The translations under genes and the position numbers were made by a program. Source: Armillaria gallica (Eukaryota > Basidiomycota > Agaricomycetes > Agaricales > Physalacriaceae). Taken from it: a DNA stretch of 64,000 bases. The DNA lies in NCBI GenBank assembly GCA_037576215.1, contig JBANDB010000017.1, forward strand, positions 992,001 through 1,056,000. The letters are read 5' to 3'. A model generated the notes under the pieces. That model was given only the letters and a program-made list of their open reading frames with translations. It ran no database searches and had not been told where the DNA came from. Positions 35,530 through 46,455 of this stretch are shown here, piece by piece; positions within the stretch are counted from its first letter, which is position 1; every line of letters begins with the position of its first letter.

Positions 35530-37716
35530 TTACGATCCGTCCGAATGTATCACCGCTTGCGCCTGAGCTGACCGCGCCTCGATCGTGCATTGGAAAGGCG
35601 GGGGAAAGCTATGGGTGACAATCAGGAGGCCGTAGCATGTCTCACGCGGAAAGATATACCTCAGGTGACCGTCCGTAAAGGTATCGCTAGGTTCAGCAAC
35701 ACGGCCTTCAGAATCCACAGCCTTGGAAAACGACAAAGTCGACGCCATAGATGCGATGGCAATCCAAGCGGTATTCAATGCAAGATAACGACCGGGGCAT
35801 ATACTGAGGAGATGTCGACACGGAGGCTGGACAGATGTACATTACACGCACCGTCTTCCAAAACCCCACGCCGCTGTGGGGTTAGGTTGGAGCTTTCTCC
35901 CGTCCTTGGGCATGAACCGGTCGGGATCGAAGACCATTGGGTTGGGATAGTCTTTTTCGTCGTGCAGTATAGCCCTGCACCGAGCATCAATGTTTGATAT
36001 AATTCGTACATGAATACTTACCAAGCGTTACCAATGATGGTCGCCCCTCCGGAGGGGATGAGTTTGAACCTCAAAATATGTACTTGGAGCGTACCTGCGG
36101 GGATGTAATAACCTCTGTAAACATCATCTTTCACACTACGATGGGCGATACCTAAACCAAAAGCCATGAGCTGAAGTAACATCCGTGTATCTGAAAATAT
36201 GTACCCGTTGGAGCAACAGGATTCCATCTTAGCGCTTCCAACAGGACGGCATCAATATAGGGCAGCCGCGGACGGTCGTCGAAATTTGGAAGCCGGGTGT
36301 GTCCGACTACAGCGTCCAGTTCGGCTTGGGCCTTCGCTTGTATCTCCGGGTAAAGAAGAAAAGCGAGTATTGTGGAAAGTATGACTGACGCAGTCTACGT
36401 AACGATAAGAGACTTGAAATTGATACACAAGGGTGAAAACCTACAGTGTCAGTGCCCGCTAACCAAGACATAAGATCAGATGTTCAGCAAGAAATACCGA
36501 ATACAATGCACCGACAAAGGCTACCCCAGCTGTATTCCGGATGACTTCGAGGTATGCAGCTGCATCATCCTTCGACATGCTCATCTGTTTTATCTTTGCT
36601 AGATTTTCGGAGACCAACGAAGATGATGATGCAAGGCCTTTAGCCTTTGAAGTGCGGTATTACAGAGTCAATATAGCCGACATCAATCAAGGGGAAGGGA
36701 GGACGTACCAGTGACTCCAAAGCGTATTCAAACGGTCTGTCTTTCATGTCCTCGACATTTTTTCTCCAGGCATTCGCAAGGCTCATGAAGTTTGTACCAG
36801 GAAACCATCCTTCGGATGCCCCTCAGTGTCCAATGTCAGCTTGATAATGAAAGAAGCATAAACTCACGCGGAAGGTGTTTCAAACTAGGGATGTAGTCAA
36901 CGAGAAAGGTCCCTACATTTCCAATGACGTGGGCGCTTTCTAGTGCCCGATCCACCAACTCTACAAATTTATCGCCATCTACATCTACATCATATCCGTA
37001 GACGACTTTCATGATGACTGAACCGGTATAACTAGAAGATCGTGAGCTTTTAAGAACATGCTACCGGCATATGTACAACTTACTGGCGAACATGGCGAAC
37101 AAACGCATCGGGAGATTTATGTAGCTGTTGTAGCATGACCAACGACGAGCTCATTTGCACAGGATAGTATGCAGGAACTGCACGAGGCTGGAAATATTGG
37201 TGAAACATCCGCCGATGCATTCTATCAAGGAAGGAAGGAAGGAAGTTTGATTGAAGTCAGACAATGGTAACACATTGACGGAAGGTTTTGCTGACCTCCA
37301 CCAGTCCGAATATCTCATAAAACCCATGTCAAACCCCCATCCCGCTAAGTGTACCATAGTGAAATCTGACATGGCATTAGTAACTATATACCGTAGTATC
37401 CACCAATCATGCCTGGTTTATCGGAGTAATTTCCGGAACGTCTTTCGAACAGATCCACTGCTGCCAGGGCAGAGTTGATTACAACGGTTGGATTTCCGAG
37501 AGTATCCAAATACAAGACGTCACCGTAGGTGGCCGTCCATCGAGCATAGGTGATCCATGGGTATTTTATAGGCACGTCCCAGAGGTTCCCTAAGAGCGGA
37601 ATGCCCTTGGGACCGGGAGGGAAAGACAGACGTCGGTGGCGACGTGAAAGGTAAAGCAAGGAACATAACAATAGGATACCAGCTGCAAATGATGCTGACA
37701 GGAGAGAGGAGTTCAT
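35530..37716 (-). CDS. Microsomal cytochrome P450 monooxygenase
   Basis: This is a many-exon gene of about 500 residues. The N terminus has a membrane anchor (FAAGILLLCSLLYL) followed by a Pro-rich hinge (FPPGPKGIPLLGN). The I-helix oxygen-activation motif AGVAFVAGTDT is rebuilt across an intron with donor GTGCATTG. The K-helix ExxR is EALR in VLLEALRWNPV. The heme loop WGFGRRICPGRYLA spans an intron with Cys as the fifth iron ligand. All signature parts are present, so the gene looks intact. The N-terminal and heme regions resemble mushroom P450s of the O-methylsterigmatocystin oxidoreductase-like type, but substrate is unknown. A (GGAA)n microsatellite sits in an early intron. It is not next to the terpene synthase or any other biosynthetic enzyme. 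Confidence 0.93.
37228..37246. repeat. (GGAA)n microsatellite in a P450 intron
   Basis: Nineteen bases of AAGG tandem units lie in an intron of the P450 gene, just before its acceptor (TAG) on the minus strand; on that strand the tract is a pyrimidine run close to the 3' splice site. Confidence 0.8.
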
Positions 37717-39268
37717 GGGAAAAGAGTTGCCGTGGGTAACACAGTTGATTCGCTTCCCTCTTATAAGAACGTATGAGTTTCACTGGCCCAAAGACATGAG
37801 CCTTATCTCCTCTCTGTTCCTTATCTTCTGCACGTACAGGCTTAAAGTAGGTCAGATGATACATAAGCATGAGAACAAACAGACACGAATGCGTACAAAT
37901 GGAGCGTCTTCTAGAAATAAAGTCTAATCAGGAATACAATTGAAAACTTGTCGTGATACTGGCAATGAATGTCGGTTTTGTCCATCTCAGCTTGGCACTT
38001 AGACAAATCCTGATTGGGGACCTCGGAAATGGAGAACAGGTTGCCATTTAGCGCATAACGATGTTGGATGCAGTGGGGTTTCCAGCATGTAATCTATATC
38101 CTAGCAGTCAACTCAACCTGGTATATTTTTACTCGAACTTGAAAGGCCGTACCTCTTTTCCAAGTGAGTTCCACTTATCTATCCCCAAGCTTTGAATGAG
38201 GTACTTTTGCCCCCAATGTTCATAAGATTAGAAATTTCACACCTGTGTCGAAGGACGTCAGCTGCCGGCGAGTCTACCTTGCCGGATCTTTTCTTTGTGA
38301 TTCCCAGATGCTCGTAGTAATAGACAGACAACTGGAGAGGCGCAATAGCGTACCGGGATCACTGGGTGGCGACTAAGTATTGAGACACATAGTGAACATA
38401 GGATATGCAGGGAAAGCGAAGCAAGAAATCTTTTCTGTCGAAACGTCCTGCCCGGCTTGAATTCGGCATGCCAAACTTGCCGCCGGTAAGCTCAAAACCT
38501 AATCGATCTGGCGTAGTGCCGAAGCACGGCCATCAACTTATGTAAGTCTTTGTCATAACACCCTTGAACGGCAGCCCGGCCCCGCGTTGAACCTAACTGT
38601 CCAATTAGGGAGCAAGAAGAGGACTGCAATGATATCTTGATTAAAACGCCGACGTCGACGAGAGAGACCGTCGTTAGCACGGCATTCGAGCAACGACCAG
38701 ATGCCATCGGCGAGGGACAAAAGGGCGATAATGTTCCCTCTATCATATATAGTGGCAAATCGAATTGGAGAAGCAGCATGGCTTGAGCTACGGTTGCAGT
38801 GACCTCGTAGAGCCACAAGACAAAGTAAAGAACATTCTACTGTGCTCGTTAATGCAATGAATGCGAAATCATGGCAGCGAGGGGTGTTCCAGGTGCGGGA
38901 TAGCGAATGAACATTCTGAGGCATTTTCCGCGCACTGGCCCAATATGCACCTCTCCAAGGATCAACGAAAGGTGCTAGCCAAGCTTCGTATAACGATTGC
39001 AAGCACGAAGGTGAAAAAAAAGAAAAACAAGAAATCGAAACATTACCAGCCAATCAAACGGACTGAAGATTGCGAAAAGAATCAATCCCTCGTATCAAGG
39101 AAAAGCGATGCATACGTGGGAGGGAGACAGTGTTTTGTTGTGGAAGGATCACAGGTCACTCTCTTTGATACAAATGGAAAGCATTAGATTTATTTTGTCG
39201 CTGTCGTAAGGGGCGCGCAGCTTCAAAGAAGGTGGACGGTCGAGTAGACTACGACCATAAGAATAAGG
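37717..39268. other. Gene-poor region between P450 and COQ1
   Basis: This region contains repeat copy A (38415-38560) and otherwise only short open frames on both strands. A Lys-rich plus-strand frame at 38861-39187 is low-complexity in part and matches nothing I know. Confidence 0.45.
38415..38560 (+). repeat. Dispersed noncoding repeat, copy A
   Basis: It shares ordered blocks with copies at 56345-56450 and 56790-56942: GAAACGT-CTGC-CGGCTT, TTCGGCATG, TTGCCGCCGGT-AGCTCAAAA, GTAGTGCCG, ACGGCCATCAACTTATGT and then TCATAAC. Order and spacing are conserved and orientation is the same. No ORF, tRNA-like promoter or clear terminal inverted repeat is visible, so element class is open. Confidence 0.7.
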
Positions 39269-40507
39269 CTATGATTTTCGTTTCACTACACGTTCCGTTA
39301 GAGCTTCGAGTGCTCCTTTGGCGTCGCTGTCGGGTAGAGGAGCAAGGACGTCCCTAGCTTGTTTGGCATATGCAACAGCGAGATCGCGGGTACGTTCTAC
39401 ACCTGATGATTTGCGTACATAGTCTCTAGCCAGCTCGACATCGCCTGGCTGGTTGAACTTCCTTTCGATGAGGGGCCCTATTTGGGGATGTTCCTCCCAA
39501 GCGAAGAGAGCGGGGCCCGTGGCGAGTCCGAGCTGCAGGTCGGCGCCTCCGGGTTTTCCGAGTGTGGCCTCTCCAGATTCGTAATCCAGGATATCATCCA
39601 CGAGCTGAAATGCGATACCCAGGTTCCTCCCATACGCATACGCCACTTCCCTGTACACCTCGCCCTCGACGCAGCCGCCGAGCACCACCGCGCCCCTCGC
39701 GCCCTTGGCCATCAAGCTCGCCGTCTTCATGTACGTCTTCTGGAGGTACACCCTCCACGCGTTTGCCGGTGCCGGTGCCTCCTGCATCTGCAGGATCTCG
39801 CCCTCGACGAGGTTGGATATGATGCTCGCGATGAGCTCGACGACCTCGGGGTCGCCGAGGCGTGCGAGCGCGGCGCTGGCGCGCCCGAGGATGAAGTTCC
39901 CGCCTAGGACGGCGAGCTTGCTCCCGTAGGCCTGCGGGGCGGAGGGGGCCCCACGGCGGAGAGGGGACTCGTCGATGACGTCGTCGTGCAGGAGAGAGGC
40001 GGCATGGATCATCTCGACGATCTGGGCGAGGCGCGTTTGGGCGGGGAGGACGCCGGTCCATTCTTTCTGCGATGCCGAGCTAGCTGGAGAAGGCGCGTGA
40101 ATGTCCCATTTTTCGGCGAAAGCGGAGGTTTTGGTGGGTATGCTGGGGTTGAAGTCGTTGAGCACGTCCGCACGGGAGAGAGGTGAGTCCAAGTCATGGG
40201 CACCCTCCTGGTATTTCTGCTCCCAGTTTTTGCCGAGCCCGTTTGTCGCTTGGGCGAGCAGGAGGATGATCAGCGGTCGGAGCTGCTTTGAAGGCTGGAG
40301 GAAGTAGTATTTGGCTATTTCGTCAAGGGCGGGGCTGGAGGAGCCGAGAAGGTCAAAGAGGGCGCTGCGGACTTGGGCGAGCTGGGAGGCAAGGAGGACG
40401 AAGGGATCCGGACGCGTGTAAGATGAGACTCCTGCTCGCGAGAGAATGACTTTTCTGCATGGTATGGAAGTGGCGGCGCGAATGATGCTACCAGGCCATC
40501 CTCGCAT
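39269..40507 (-). CDS. COQ1: Mitochondrial trans-polyprenyl diphosphate synthase (coenzyme Q side chain)
   Basis: This is a single uninterrupted reading frame of 412 residues. The N terminus (about residues 1-28) is basic and fits a mitochondrial presequence. Trans-isoprenyl synthase motifs are present: KQLRPLIILLLAQ, the first Asp-rich motif LLHDDVIDESPLRRG, GxxxILGRASAAL, KTASLMAKGARGAV, and the second Asp-rich motif FQLVDDILDY. Coq1 extends farnesyl or geranylgeranyl diphosphate into the CoQ tail in the mitochondrial matrix. A hydrophilic insert (about residues 100-150) precedes the first DDxxD, as in fungal Coq1. It is one of only two conserved genes here without introns, and its middle (about 39700-40050) is clearly more GC-rich than surrounding DNA. 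Confidence 0.97.
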   Translation of the reverse strand: MRGWPGSIIRAATSIPCRKVILSRAGVSSYTRPDPFVLLASQLAQVRSALFDLLGSSSPALDEIAKYYFLQPSKQLRPLIILLLAQATNGLGKNWEQKYQEGAHDLDSPLSRADVLNDFNPSIPTKTSAFAEKWDIHAPSPASSASQKEWTGVLPAQTRLAQIVEMIHAASLLHDDVIDESPLRRGAPSAPQAYGSKLAVLGGNFILGRASAALARLGDPEVVELIASIISNLVEGEILQMQEAPAPANAWRVYLQKTYMKTASLMAKGARGAVVLGGCVEGEVYREVAYAYGRNLGIAFQLVDDILDYESGEATLGKPGGADLQLGLATGPALFAWEEHPQIGPLIERKFNQPGDVELARDYVRKSSGVERTRDLAVAYAKQARDVLAPLPDSDAKGALEALTERVVKRKS

Positions 40508-41546
40508 CTGAAAAAGTATAAGGATTCGAGTAAAATGATGTCATGAAAATTTACGTGTGAGATACAAATGGGATTGCGAAAAAATAATTTATTGCCGTTT
40601 TCGAAAATAGTAATGACACTGAAAAAAGGTTTAGTTTATAAACGAGCAGTCATGTCACCGACAGGGGCTGCTTCAAAGCCAGTTAGCGCTTCGAAGTAGG
40701 CCTAATGATGTCATGGCTTGCAGCGCAAAACTAAAAACTTTTTTTTTCTCTGATGTCGTTATTTTCGACGTGGGCTGTCTCAGATGACACAAGAGATCGG
40801 GCTGTTGGACCTTTTTTTCTTCAATCAATGAAATATTAGAAGAAAAAGACAACGCCCGGTTAGCACTTTGATGGTTACAGCGTCTGTAACCCATAGGTTC
40901 TGCTGTCGACCGACCTCCCAAGCCTTATTGATCTCACCCCCGACTTGTCATTGTCAAATCCTATTAGTATTTAGGAAATGAACGTGAACCCCGCTGCGTT
41001 CTAGCAAGATCTTGGTGATTACCACACACCTCTTAGGCAACTCTCTCTGGATTTGAAGGCACGTCTTATAGAATCCCGGATCTTCCTGCATCGATAGTAA
41101 CGAACCCAAGCAGTACTATTCAGTCTCACGGTAATGGATGCGCGAGGACTCGAAGCGTGAAAACAGGGCTTGTGTAAGCCTACTTACTACGATGATGACG
41201 TGCATACTACTGACCATGACCCATGACGCATACTTACTATGACACGCGCGGACCAATATTTAGATTCCGTAGATTGGTCCGATTCTGCTTTCTACTCGTA
41301 TAAATACTCGCCCGCCTAGATGGATTCTGCGTTCTTTCTTTTCCCTTTCCTTTCACTCTTTAGACGCCTATACTCGTTCTCAATATCACTCGTCGTTCAC
41401 AGTATCCGTTGTTCACCGTGAGTTAGTGTTTTCTGTCCCTTGCGAGGGCCAGGTTTCCAGTTTTGTTCATTCAACGAGGACCGTTGACACACATCACATG
41501 CTAAGTAGAAACACTATCCATTATGCTGACGGTTTACGATGCGACT
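40508..41546. other. Intergenic region between COQ1 and MRP51
   Basis: The COQ1 promoter occupies the left part. The right part carries an isolated plus-strand promoter-like block (41299-41420), described separately. I see no supported coding sequence. Confidence 0.45.
41299..41420 (+). promoter_or_regulatory. Promoter-like TATA box and CT-rich block without a downstream gene
   Basis: TATAAATA at 41299-41306 is followed after 25-40 bases by long pyrimidine runs (TTCTTTCTTTTCCCTTTCC, about 41331-41349) and TCA-rich sequence, the standard arrangement of a strongly expressed fungal core promoter. Reading rightwards, no ORF follows; transcription would run into the 3' end of MRP51 in antisense. 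It could drive an antisense or noncoding RNA or be the remnant of a lost gene. Confidence 0.4.
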
Positions 41547-43016
41547 TTACTCCAGATCCTCTTTTACTCGTAACTTGGGAGCTGGCCTAGAACGGGACGT
41601 TGAGAGGAATTTAAGGGAATCCAACACAGCGTCCTGGTGCGCTTTTGTCACCGCCTTGGGAACCCGCCGCTCACTCCGCAGCTCCACAGGCGACTGCATC
41701 AGTGCTTGCTCCTTCTCATCATGCTCAGGCGGATCAGCACACATATAATCCTCGCTTCCCGGCCAATGGAAGTTGGTAAGCGTCTTATACGCAGAATCCG
41801 TCGTGACCGACGCAGAAATCCTCACGCCCTTGATACCCGCTGGATTCCTGCCGACCGTTTGAGGAGGAGTATCGACGATGACGCTTCCGGGGACGATGCG
41901 CATGGGAGCGGTCGACAAGTCGATGTCATGACGTCTCATGGGGTTAGCCCGGTTGACGTCGTACAGAACTTGCTTCCCAGCAGGCAGTACCGCCAGCTTG
42001 GCCTTGAGCCCACCGAAGCTCGCCATGTAACCGGGCTTGGTTTGACCCTTGATCGCACCGAGATGGGCAGCCTGGCCGGCCGAGCCAGTGTTGGCCTGCA
42101 GTATGATACCAGGCTGCAGGTCGGACATGAGGTGAGAGTGGAGCAGGGTGGGATGGGCGTAGAGTAAGCCGCCGTTGGGATGGGGCTGTGGCTCGATTTT
42201 ACGGGCAGCGCGATCTGTGAACTCCTCATGGGTGACTGCTTCGATGAACCTCCGGTGCAGATTGGGCTGGTGCTTCACGGATAGCGAGGGAAGGGGTACA
42301 GTAGCGACGTTCACGTTGCTCGGCCGGGGCGCCTCACCCTTTTGCGCGAGTTCATACAGAGTTTTGTTTTTGAGCCGTTTGTTCTCCATCTTGGCGTTCT
42401 CGACGAACTCGACGAATGCGGGGCGCAGGGATCGCAGTTTTTTGAGATACCGCTCAAATTCTTTTGGAGTCATGGCCATGAAATTTGGACTGAAATTCGA
42501 CAATTCCTCCGGCTTCGCGTCAGCTCCGTATGCGCCAGGGCCTTTGCGCCCCAGACCAGCCAGGTTCTCGTCAAACGGAGTCTTGGAGAAATCCATAGCC
42601 TTCTCCGACTTCTTCTTCTTCGTCCACCCCTCTGTAGCATCCGGCCTTTCCTCCATTGTCCCAAACTCGGAATCCACCACCCATTCAGTCAACGTCTTGG
42701 AGCTCTGATTCTGGGCCCACGTCGAGGAAGGCGCCATCCTAGGCAAGGTATCCATCTCTTCGAAGCGGCGAATGAACCGTACTTGCGATTCTCCACGTGT
42801 CCATTCCGTGAACTGCTGGCGCGCCTCGTAGGGTGCTGCTAAGGTGATATAGGCATTTCTGCGTCGAATGGGGATGGGACGCTTGAGACCCCAATCGCCA
42901 CGGTTAGCGTGAGGAGCTGGCGACAAATACGTCTGCCTTATTGACGGATCAAACGATGCAAACTGTGAACGACGAAGAAGTTGTGAAAATGGGGATGCAG
43001 GCGGGTGCACGGACAT
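41547..43016 (-). CDS. MRP51: Mitochondrial 37S ribosomal protein Mrp51 (bS1m)
   Basis: This is a single-exon frame of 489 residues. The N terminus is basic with GDWGLKRPIPIRRRNAYITL, followed by an FTEWTRGESQVRFIRRFEEM segment: the LKRPLP ... YIT ... EW ... RF..RFEE pattern of fungal Mrp51. A Lys-rich linker (TKKKKSEKAMDF) and a helical region (TPKEFERYLKKLRSLRPAF) follow, then a C-terminal domain including HPTLLHSHLMSDLQPG and GRNPAGIKGVRISASV. Mrp51 is a small-subunit component of the mitochondrial ribosome. The start is at 43014-43016. Confidence 0.88.
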   Translation of the reverse strand: MSVHPPASPFSQLLRRSQFASFDPSIRQTYLSPAPHANRGDWGLKRPIPIRRRNAYITLAAPYEARQQFTEWTRGESQVRFIRRFEEMDTLPRMAPSSTWAQNQSSKTLTEWVVDSEFGTMEERPDATEGWTKKKKSEKAMDFSKTPFDENLAGLGRKGPGAYGADAKPEELSNFSPNFMAMTPKEFERYLKKLRSLRPAFVEFVENAKMENKRLKNKTLYELAQKGEAPRPSNVNVATVPLPSLSVKHQPNLHRRFIEAVTHEEFTDRAARKIEPQPHPNGGLLYAHPTLLHSHLMSDLQPGIILQANTGSAGQAAHLGAIKGQTKPGYMASFGGLKAKLAVLPAGKQVLYDVNRANPMRRHDIDLSTAPMRIVPGSVIVDTPPQTVGRNPAGIKGVRISASVTTDSAYKTLTNFHWPGSEDYMCADPPEHDEKEQALMQSPVELRSERRVPKAVTKAHQDAVLDSLKFLSTSRSRPAPKLRVKEDLE

Positions 43017-43661
43017 GCCCGCGTTTTGGTCGAAAGGCAGACTGATTTCGAAAAGTCGCGTCCAAATTTGGTCGGAGTTTGAAAGTTTCCCGATATAAAC
43101 CGATCATTTCAGTTTTTTTTCTTTTACAAAACCACGACGGCAAAATTACCATCTGTCTACTGCCTCTCCAGGCATTCATCAAAGGACGGATGGTCCAGAC
43201 AAGCGTCGAAGAGGAAATCGGACTCTCAAAAACAATCTTTGCTGACGCTCTTCCCATTGGTTGAGGGGCAAGGACGCAGGATCACCTGGAGCAGTTCTAC
43301 ATACCATACGTCGTTACCCATCCTGTATTGTGAGTTTTTTAGTTAATCTATCTATTCCTTTTCCATGGTCGATGAAGAAAATCCTGGTAAAAGAACGCGC
43401 CCCGCTCAGTATGAGTCCCCCATCGTCAGGGTATCTTTGCTCCTCATCGAGGGGGCTAGATGGCAGGGCGCGGATGGGGAATTAAAGGCGAGGCTGAGAC
43501 CTTTTTCTTCTTTTGCTCTTCTCTTTTCTTTTGACATCGTTCTCACTCAGTTTTCACCAGATCTTATACCTGCGCGTCTGTACGTACCATGTATTCTGCT
43601 GCGACTGAAAAATACACTTTTTTGTACATTATCTCTAATAAGCTTCAGAACGTTATTTCTC
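43017..43661. other. Intergenic region between MRP51 and NAA10
   Basis: It comprises the MRP51 promoter and the NAA10 3' side; both genes point left. CT-rich runs (about 43500-43540) are present on the plus strand. No gene is supported. Confidence 0.4.
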
Positions 43662-44451
43662 CTATCGATGCAGGAACAATTTCATGGATAGAGCATCCTC
43701 GCCATCGCCGTCTGAGTAGCATTGCAGTTAGTGAATTGGTAATACACGCGAGGGCGAAGCGCACAATATTTTTTCTCCACATCCGCCACCGAGAATCCCA
43801 ACGTGTCTTTATACAGTCCAATTGCCGCCTTGTTGGATTTCCGAACATGTAGTGAGACATATGATGCATTGTATACTGTCGACATTGCTTCTTCTGGATG
43901 CTAGAGTGAAATCGGCATCTAATTCAAGCCTGGGTGAACTCACGCGATAACATCATCAGCCGCCGTGCTAACCCTAATCGCCTGTACGACCGTAGCACAG
44001 ATATCGAATTGACATGCCCATGCACGTCAACGGGGTGCGCATCCGTGTTTTCGTCTTCACTTGAAGATAGACGCGTCACCAACAGCTCACAAGACACGAA
44101 CAGCCCACTCACATCTTCGCCAACACATATCCAACGATCTTGCCGTCTCCATTCTCAGCGACGAACGATATTTGTGGCCACGTCAAGAGGTGATACATCC
44201 CTAGGTGGGCATATATAAGCATATGGTCGTGTGGGGAAAATTAGATGCGGACAGAATTTCATGACGTAGTTTTCCGGGAGGTTGATGAGGTTGGCAGCTT
44301 GCATGCCGCTGAGGTCATCAATCTACAGGAGAGTAATTCGTACTGGGCCAGGTGATGTGCGACTCGGAAGAAAGGCTTACCTAGGGAAAATCCGGATCTT
44401 CTGCACGATGTCCATGGAGTATACACGCACCCTTGCTAGACGGATATTCAT
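43662..44451 (-). CDS. NAA10: N-terminal acetyltransferase NatA catalytic subunit (Naa10/Ard1)
   Basis: A spliced GNAT of about 160 residues. The 21-base first exon (44431-44451) encodes MNIRLAR and joins directly to [19 protein letters not shown], the Naa10 N-terminal helix. Then come [18 protein letters not shown], a strand [36 protein letters not shown] (acetyl-CoA binding RRxGxA with Arg/Leu variation), [23 protein letters not shown], and [13 protein letters not shown], completed across an intron whose splice restores the conserved YY. Naa10 with Naa15 acetylates the N termini of nascent proteins after Met removal. The C terminus ends soon after the GNAT core, without the long acidic tail of animal Naa10. 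Confidence 0.95.
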
Positions 44452-44932
44452 CGGAGCAGCCTGGAATCGTCAGCTGGAAAAGTCTGGTACTTTAATGAGC
44501 TGGAAGGTACGAGGTAGATGTCAAGGTGTTGAAGGGTTAAGTAAGTATCGGAGACAGCTGGAAAGCCGATTTACCAAAATAGGACATCACCTCTTTACAG
44601 TGTAACCCGGGTTCGAGTTCGGGTTGAGTTGACTCTGTTTGCTTCTTCATGTGAAGTTCTCGTATCCTTCGATGCAGGGCCAGGCAAGGACGAGTGAAAG
44701 AATCTCGTCCACAAGACCATCTGAGAGGGTCATCTTCCACACCGCGGATATAGGAGTGCACGGCCATGCAATTTGCAGGCAATAGTTGGGCAATAACACG
44801 AGAATGATGTAAGTATAACAAATAAGGAAAGTGAAATACAACGTCAACCAAGATAAGTCATAAATGCAGCTGTCGAGAAACATCAAAAAAAATGTAAGGT
44901 ACTTAAAATCCTGAACAGGTCGTAATTTCTTT
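44452..44932. other. Spacer between NAA10 and the Ser/Thr-rich membrane protein
   Basis: Promoter and 3' sequence of two leftward genes. A short inverted repeat AACCCG ... CGGGTT surrounds GGTTCGAGTT at about 44604-44625; it resembles a tRNA T arm but no tRNA body is attached. Confidence 0.4.
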
Positions 44933-46455
44933 TTAACTCTCGGAATAGGCAGGCGGCGGGAGCTCCCCTCCACCATGCGCCGCGGCATCCGCTTCTCGTT
45001 GGGCCCTCGCCCCATCCAAATGCACCAAGCCAGCCTTCCCGCCGGGTACCGCCGCTGCCGAGCTCCGGCGCCTCCTCTTCGCGCCCGCCCCACCAGCGCC
45101 CGACCCACTCGCGTCACCCTCCTCGATCACCCCCTCGCTCGAATAAATATCCGCCGCCGGGCTCATCACCGACGCCCTCTGGCCAGCCGCAGCTGCGTCA
45201 TTATTGACGATATGTAGCCGACGCTCAGCCTGAGCGCGATTGAAGTATCCGGAATCCGAAGAGGTGGGGCGGGAGGAGGAACCGGCTTGCATAGCGATGT
45301 TATTGGAGCCGACCGAAGGAGACCGGGATGGATCTATGCTGTGAGTCGACATCCGCTGCTGTTGCTGTTGCCCCGCCGCCGCGACACCCATGGGGAGCAT
45401 ACTCAGTGGTGAGATGGCTTGCAACCTCTGCTGGTCGTACCCATGAGCCTGGTCAGGGTACATTGGCATCATTGGCTGACCAGTCATCGGGGGTGATTGC
45501 GGAGGAGAAACGCCGTTGAGGGAAGGGTGCGTGTTTCCACCGACAGTCCCATACTCATACGGTTTGGGTTCCACGTCCAAATCCCGTCCGAGTGAAAATC
45601 TGTCGTTACCCCCCGTGCCGGTGTTAGCAGCGACCTGATCGTCAAGGTCGTCGAAGATATCGTCCCATCTCTTACGACGTTTTCTGTGCACAGCCTATTA
45701 GGTACGGCGTGTTTCACCATGTGATGAAATACTTACAGAACAAACCAGATGATCAGAGCTAGTAGGGCGAGACCACAGACACCTCCTACCACGCCCCCAA
45801 CTATAGCGCCGATATTGCTGGAGCTACCACTGGAAGCGGCTCCTGTAGTCGTACTAACGGCAGCGGCTGAAGTTACTGTTGTGACAGGTAATGTCGAGGT
45901 GCGTGTTACTACTGAGACTGTAACTTCGCCACCAGCAAGAGTCATAGACGTTTCTGAGGTAATGACAGTTGGAGGTGTCGAGACTGTAACAAAAGTGGAG
46001 GTCGAGGTTGAGGTCGTGGAGGTTGTTGTTGGCGTTGTACTCGTCGTAGTGGTGGTGCTCGTTGGGGAGGTAGTACTTGGCGGGGTAGTGGTATCTTGAA
46101 GGGGAGAGCACACCGTGCCATATAGCGTGGTGAATACAGTAGAGACGGCAGAATTCGATGTCACAGCGACTGAAGTAAATATGGTGGTAGTTTCATCTGC
46201 GTACTAACTTAGCGTCAAATGAACATGCATATGAGAAAATCGCAACTCACACAGCGTCGTCTCTCCTAGTACCGAAGTAGTCGAAGACAAACATTGGCCG
46301 GTAGCACTGGAGTTAAACTCGGCGCAAATTGTGGTTACAGCAGAGCTCGTGAGGGTCGGGATGCTAGAAACGACCGATCCAACAGAAGTTGAGACAATCT
46401 GAGTAGAGATAACACTACTCTGGGTGTCGGTGGGGGTTTGACTGCATGTCGACAT
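44933..46455 (-). CDS. Single-pass membrane protein with Ser/Thr-rich ectodomain and PPxY cytosolic tail
   Basis: The spliced protein has about 470 residues in three exons. A Ser/Thr-rich N-terminal half (long runs of T, S and TST repeats, likely O-mannosylated) is followed by a transmembrane helix (IGAIVGGVVGGVCGLALLALIIWFVL) with the glycine pattern of Mid2/Wsc-like fungal sensors. RKRRKRWDDIF then forms a basic stop-transfer. The tail is Gly/Pro/Gln-rich, with QQQQQ and acidic patches, and ends PPPAYSES. The PPxY motif is a typical binding site for WW domains of Rsp5-type ubiquitin ligases. No N-terminal signal peptide is seen (MSTCSQTPTD), so either the helix acts as a signal anchor or a 5' exon is missing. 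The role as a cell-wall sensor is inference. Confidence 0.75.

Noticed and set aside
11520..37716. Terpene synthase and P450 as one biosynthetic cluster
   Set aside because: They are 23 kb apart and separated by conserved housekeeping genes (F-box protein, Aha1, KTI12, UPF1 and others).
38861..39187. Lys-rich plus-strand open frame of 108 residues
   Set aside because: Partly low complexity, no known motif and no introns or promoter context to support it.
44604..44625. tRNA T-arm-like hairpin with GGTTCGAGTT loop
   Set aside because: No acceptor, D or anticodon arm can be attached, and box B lacks its final C.
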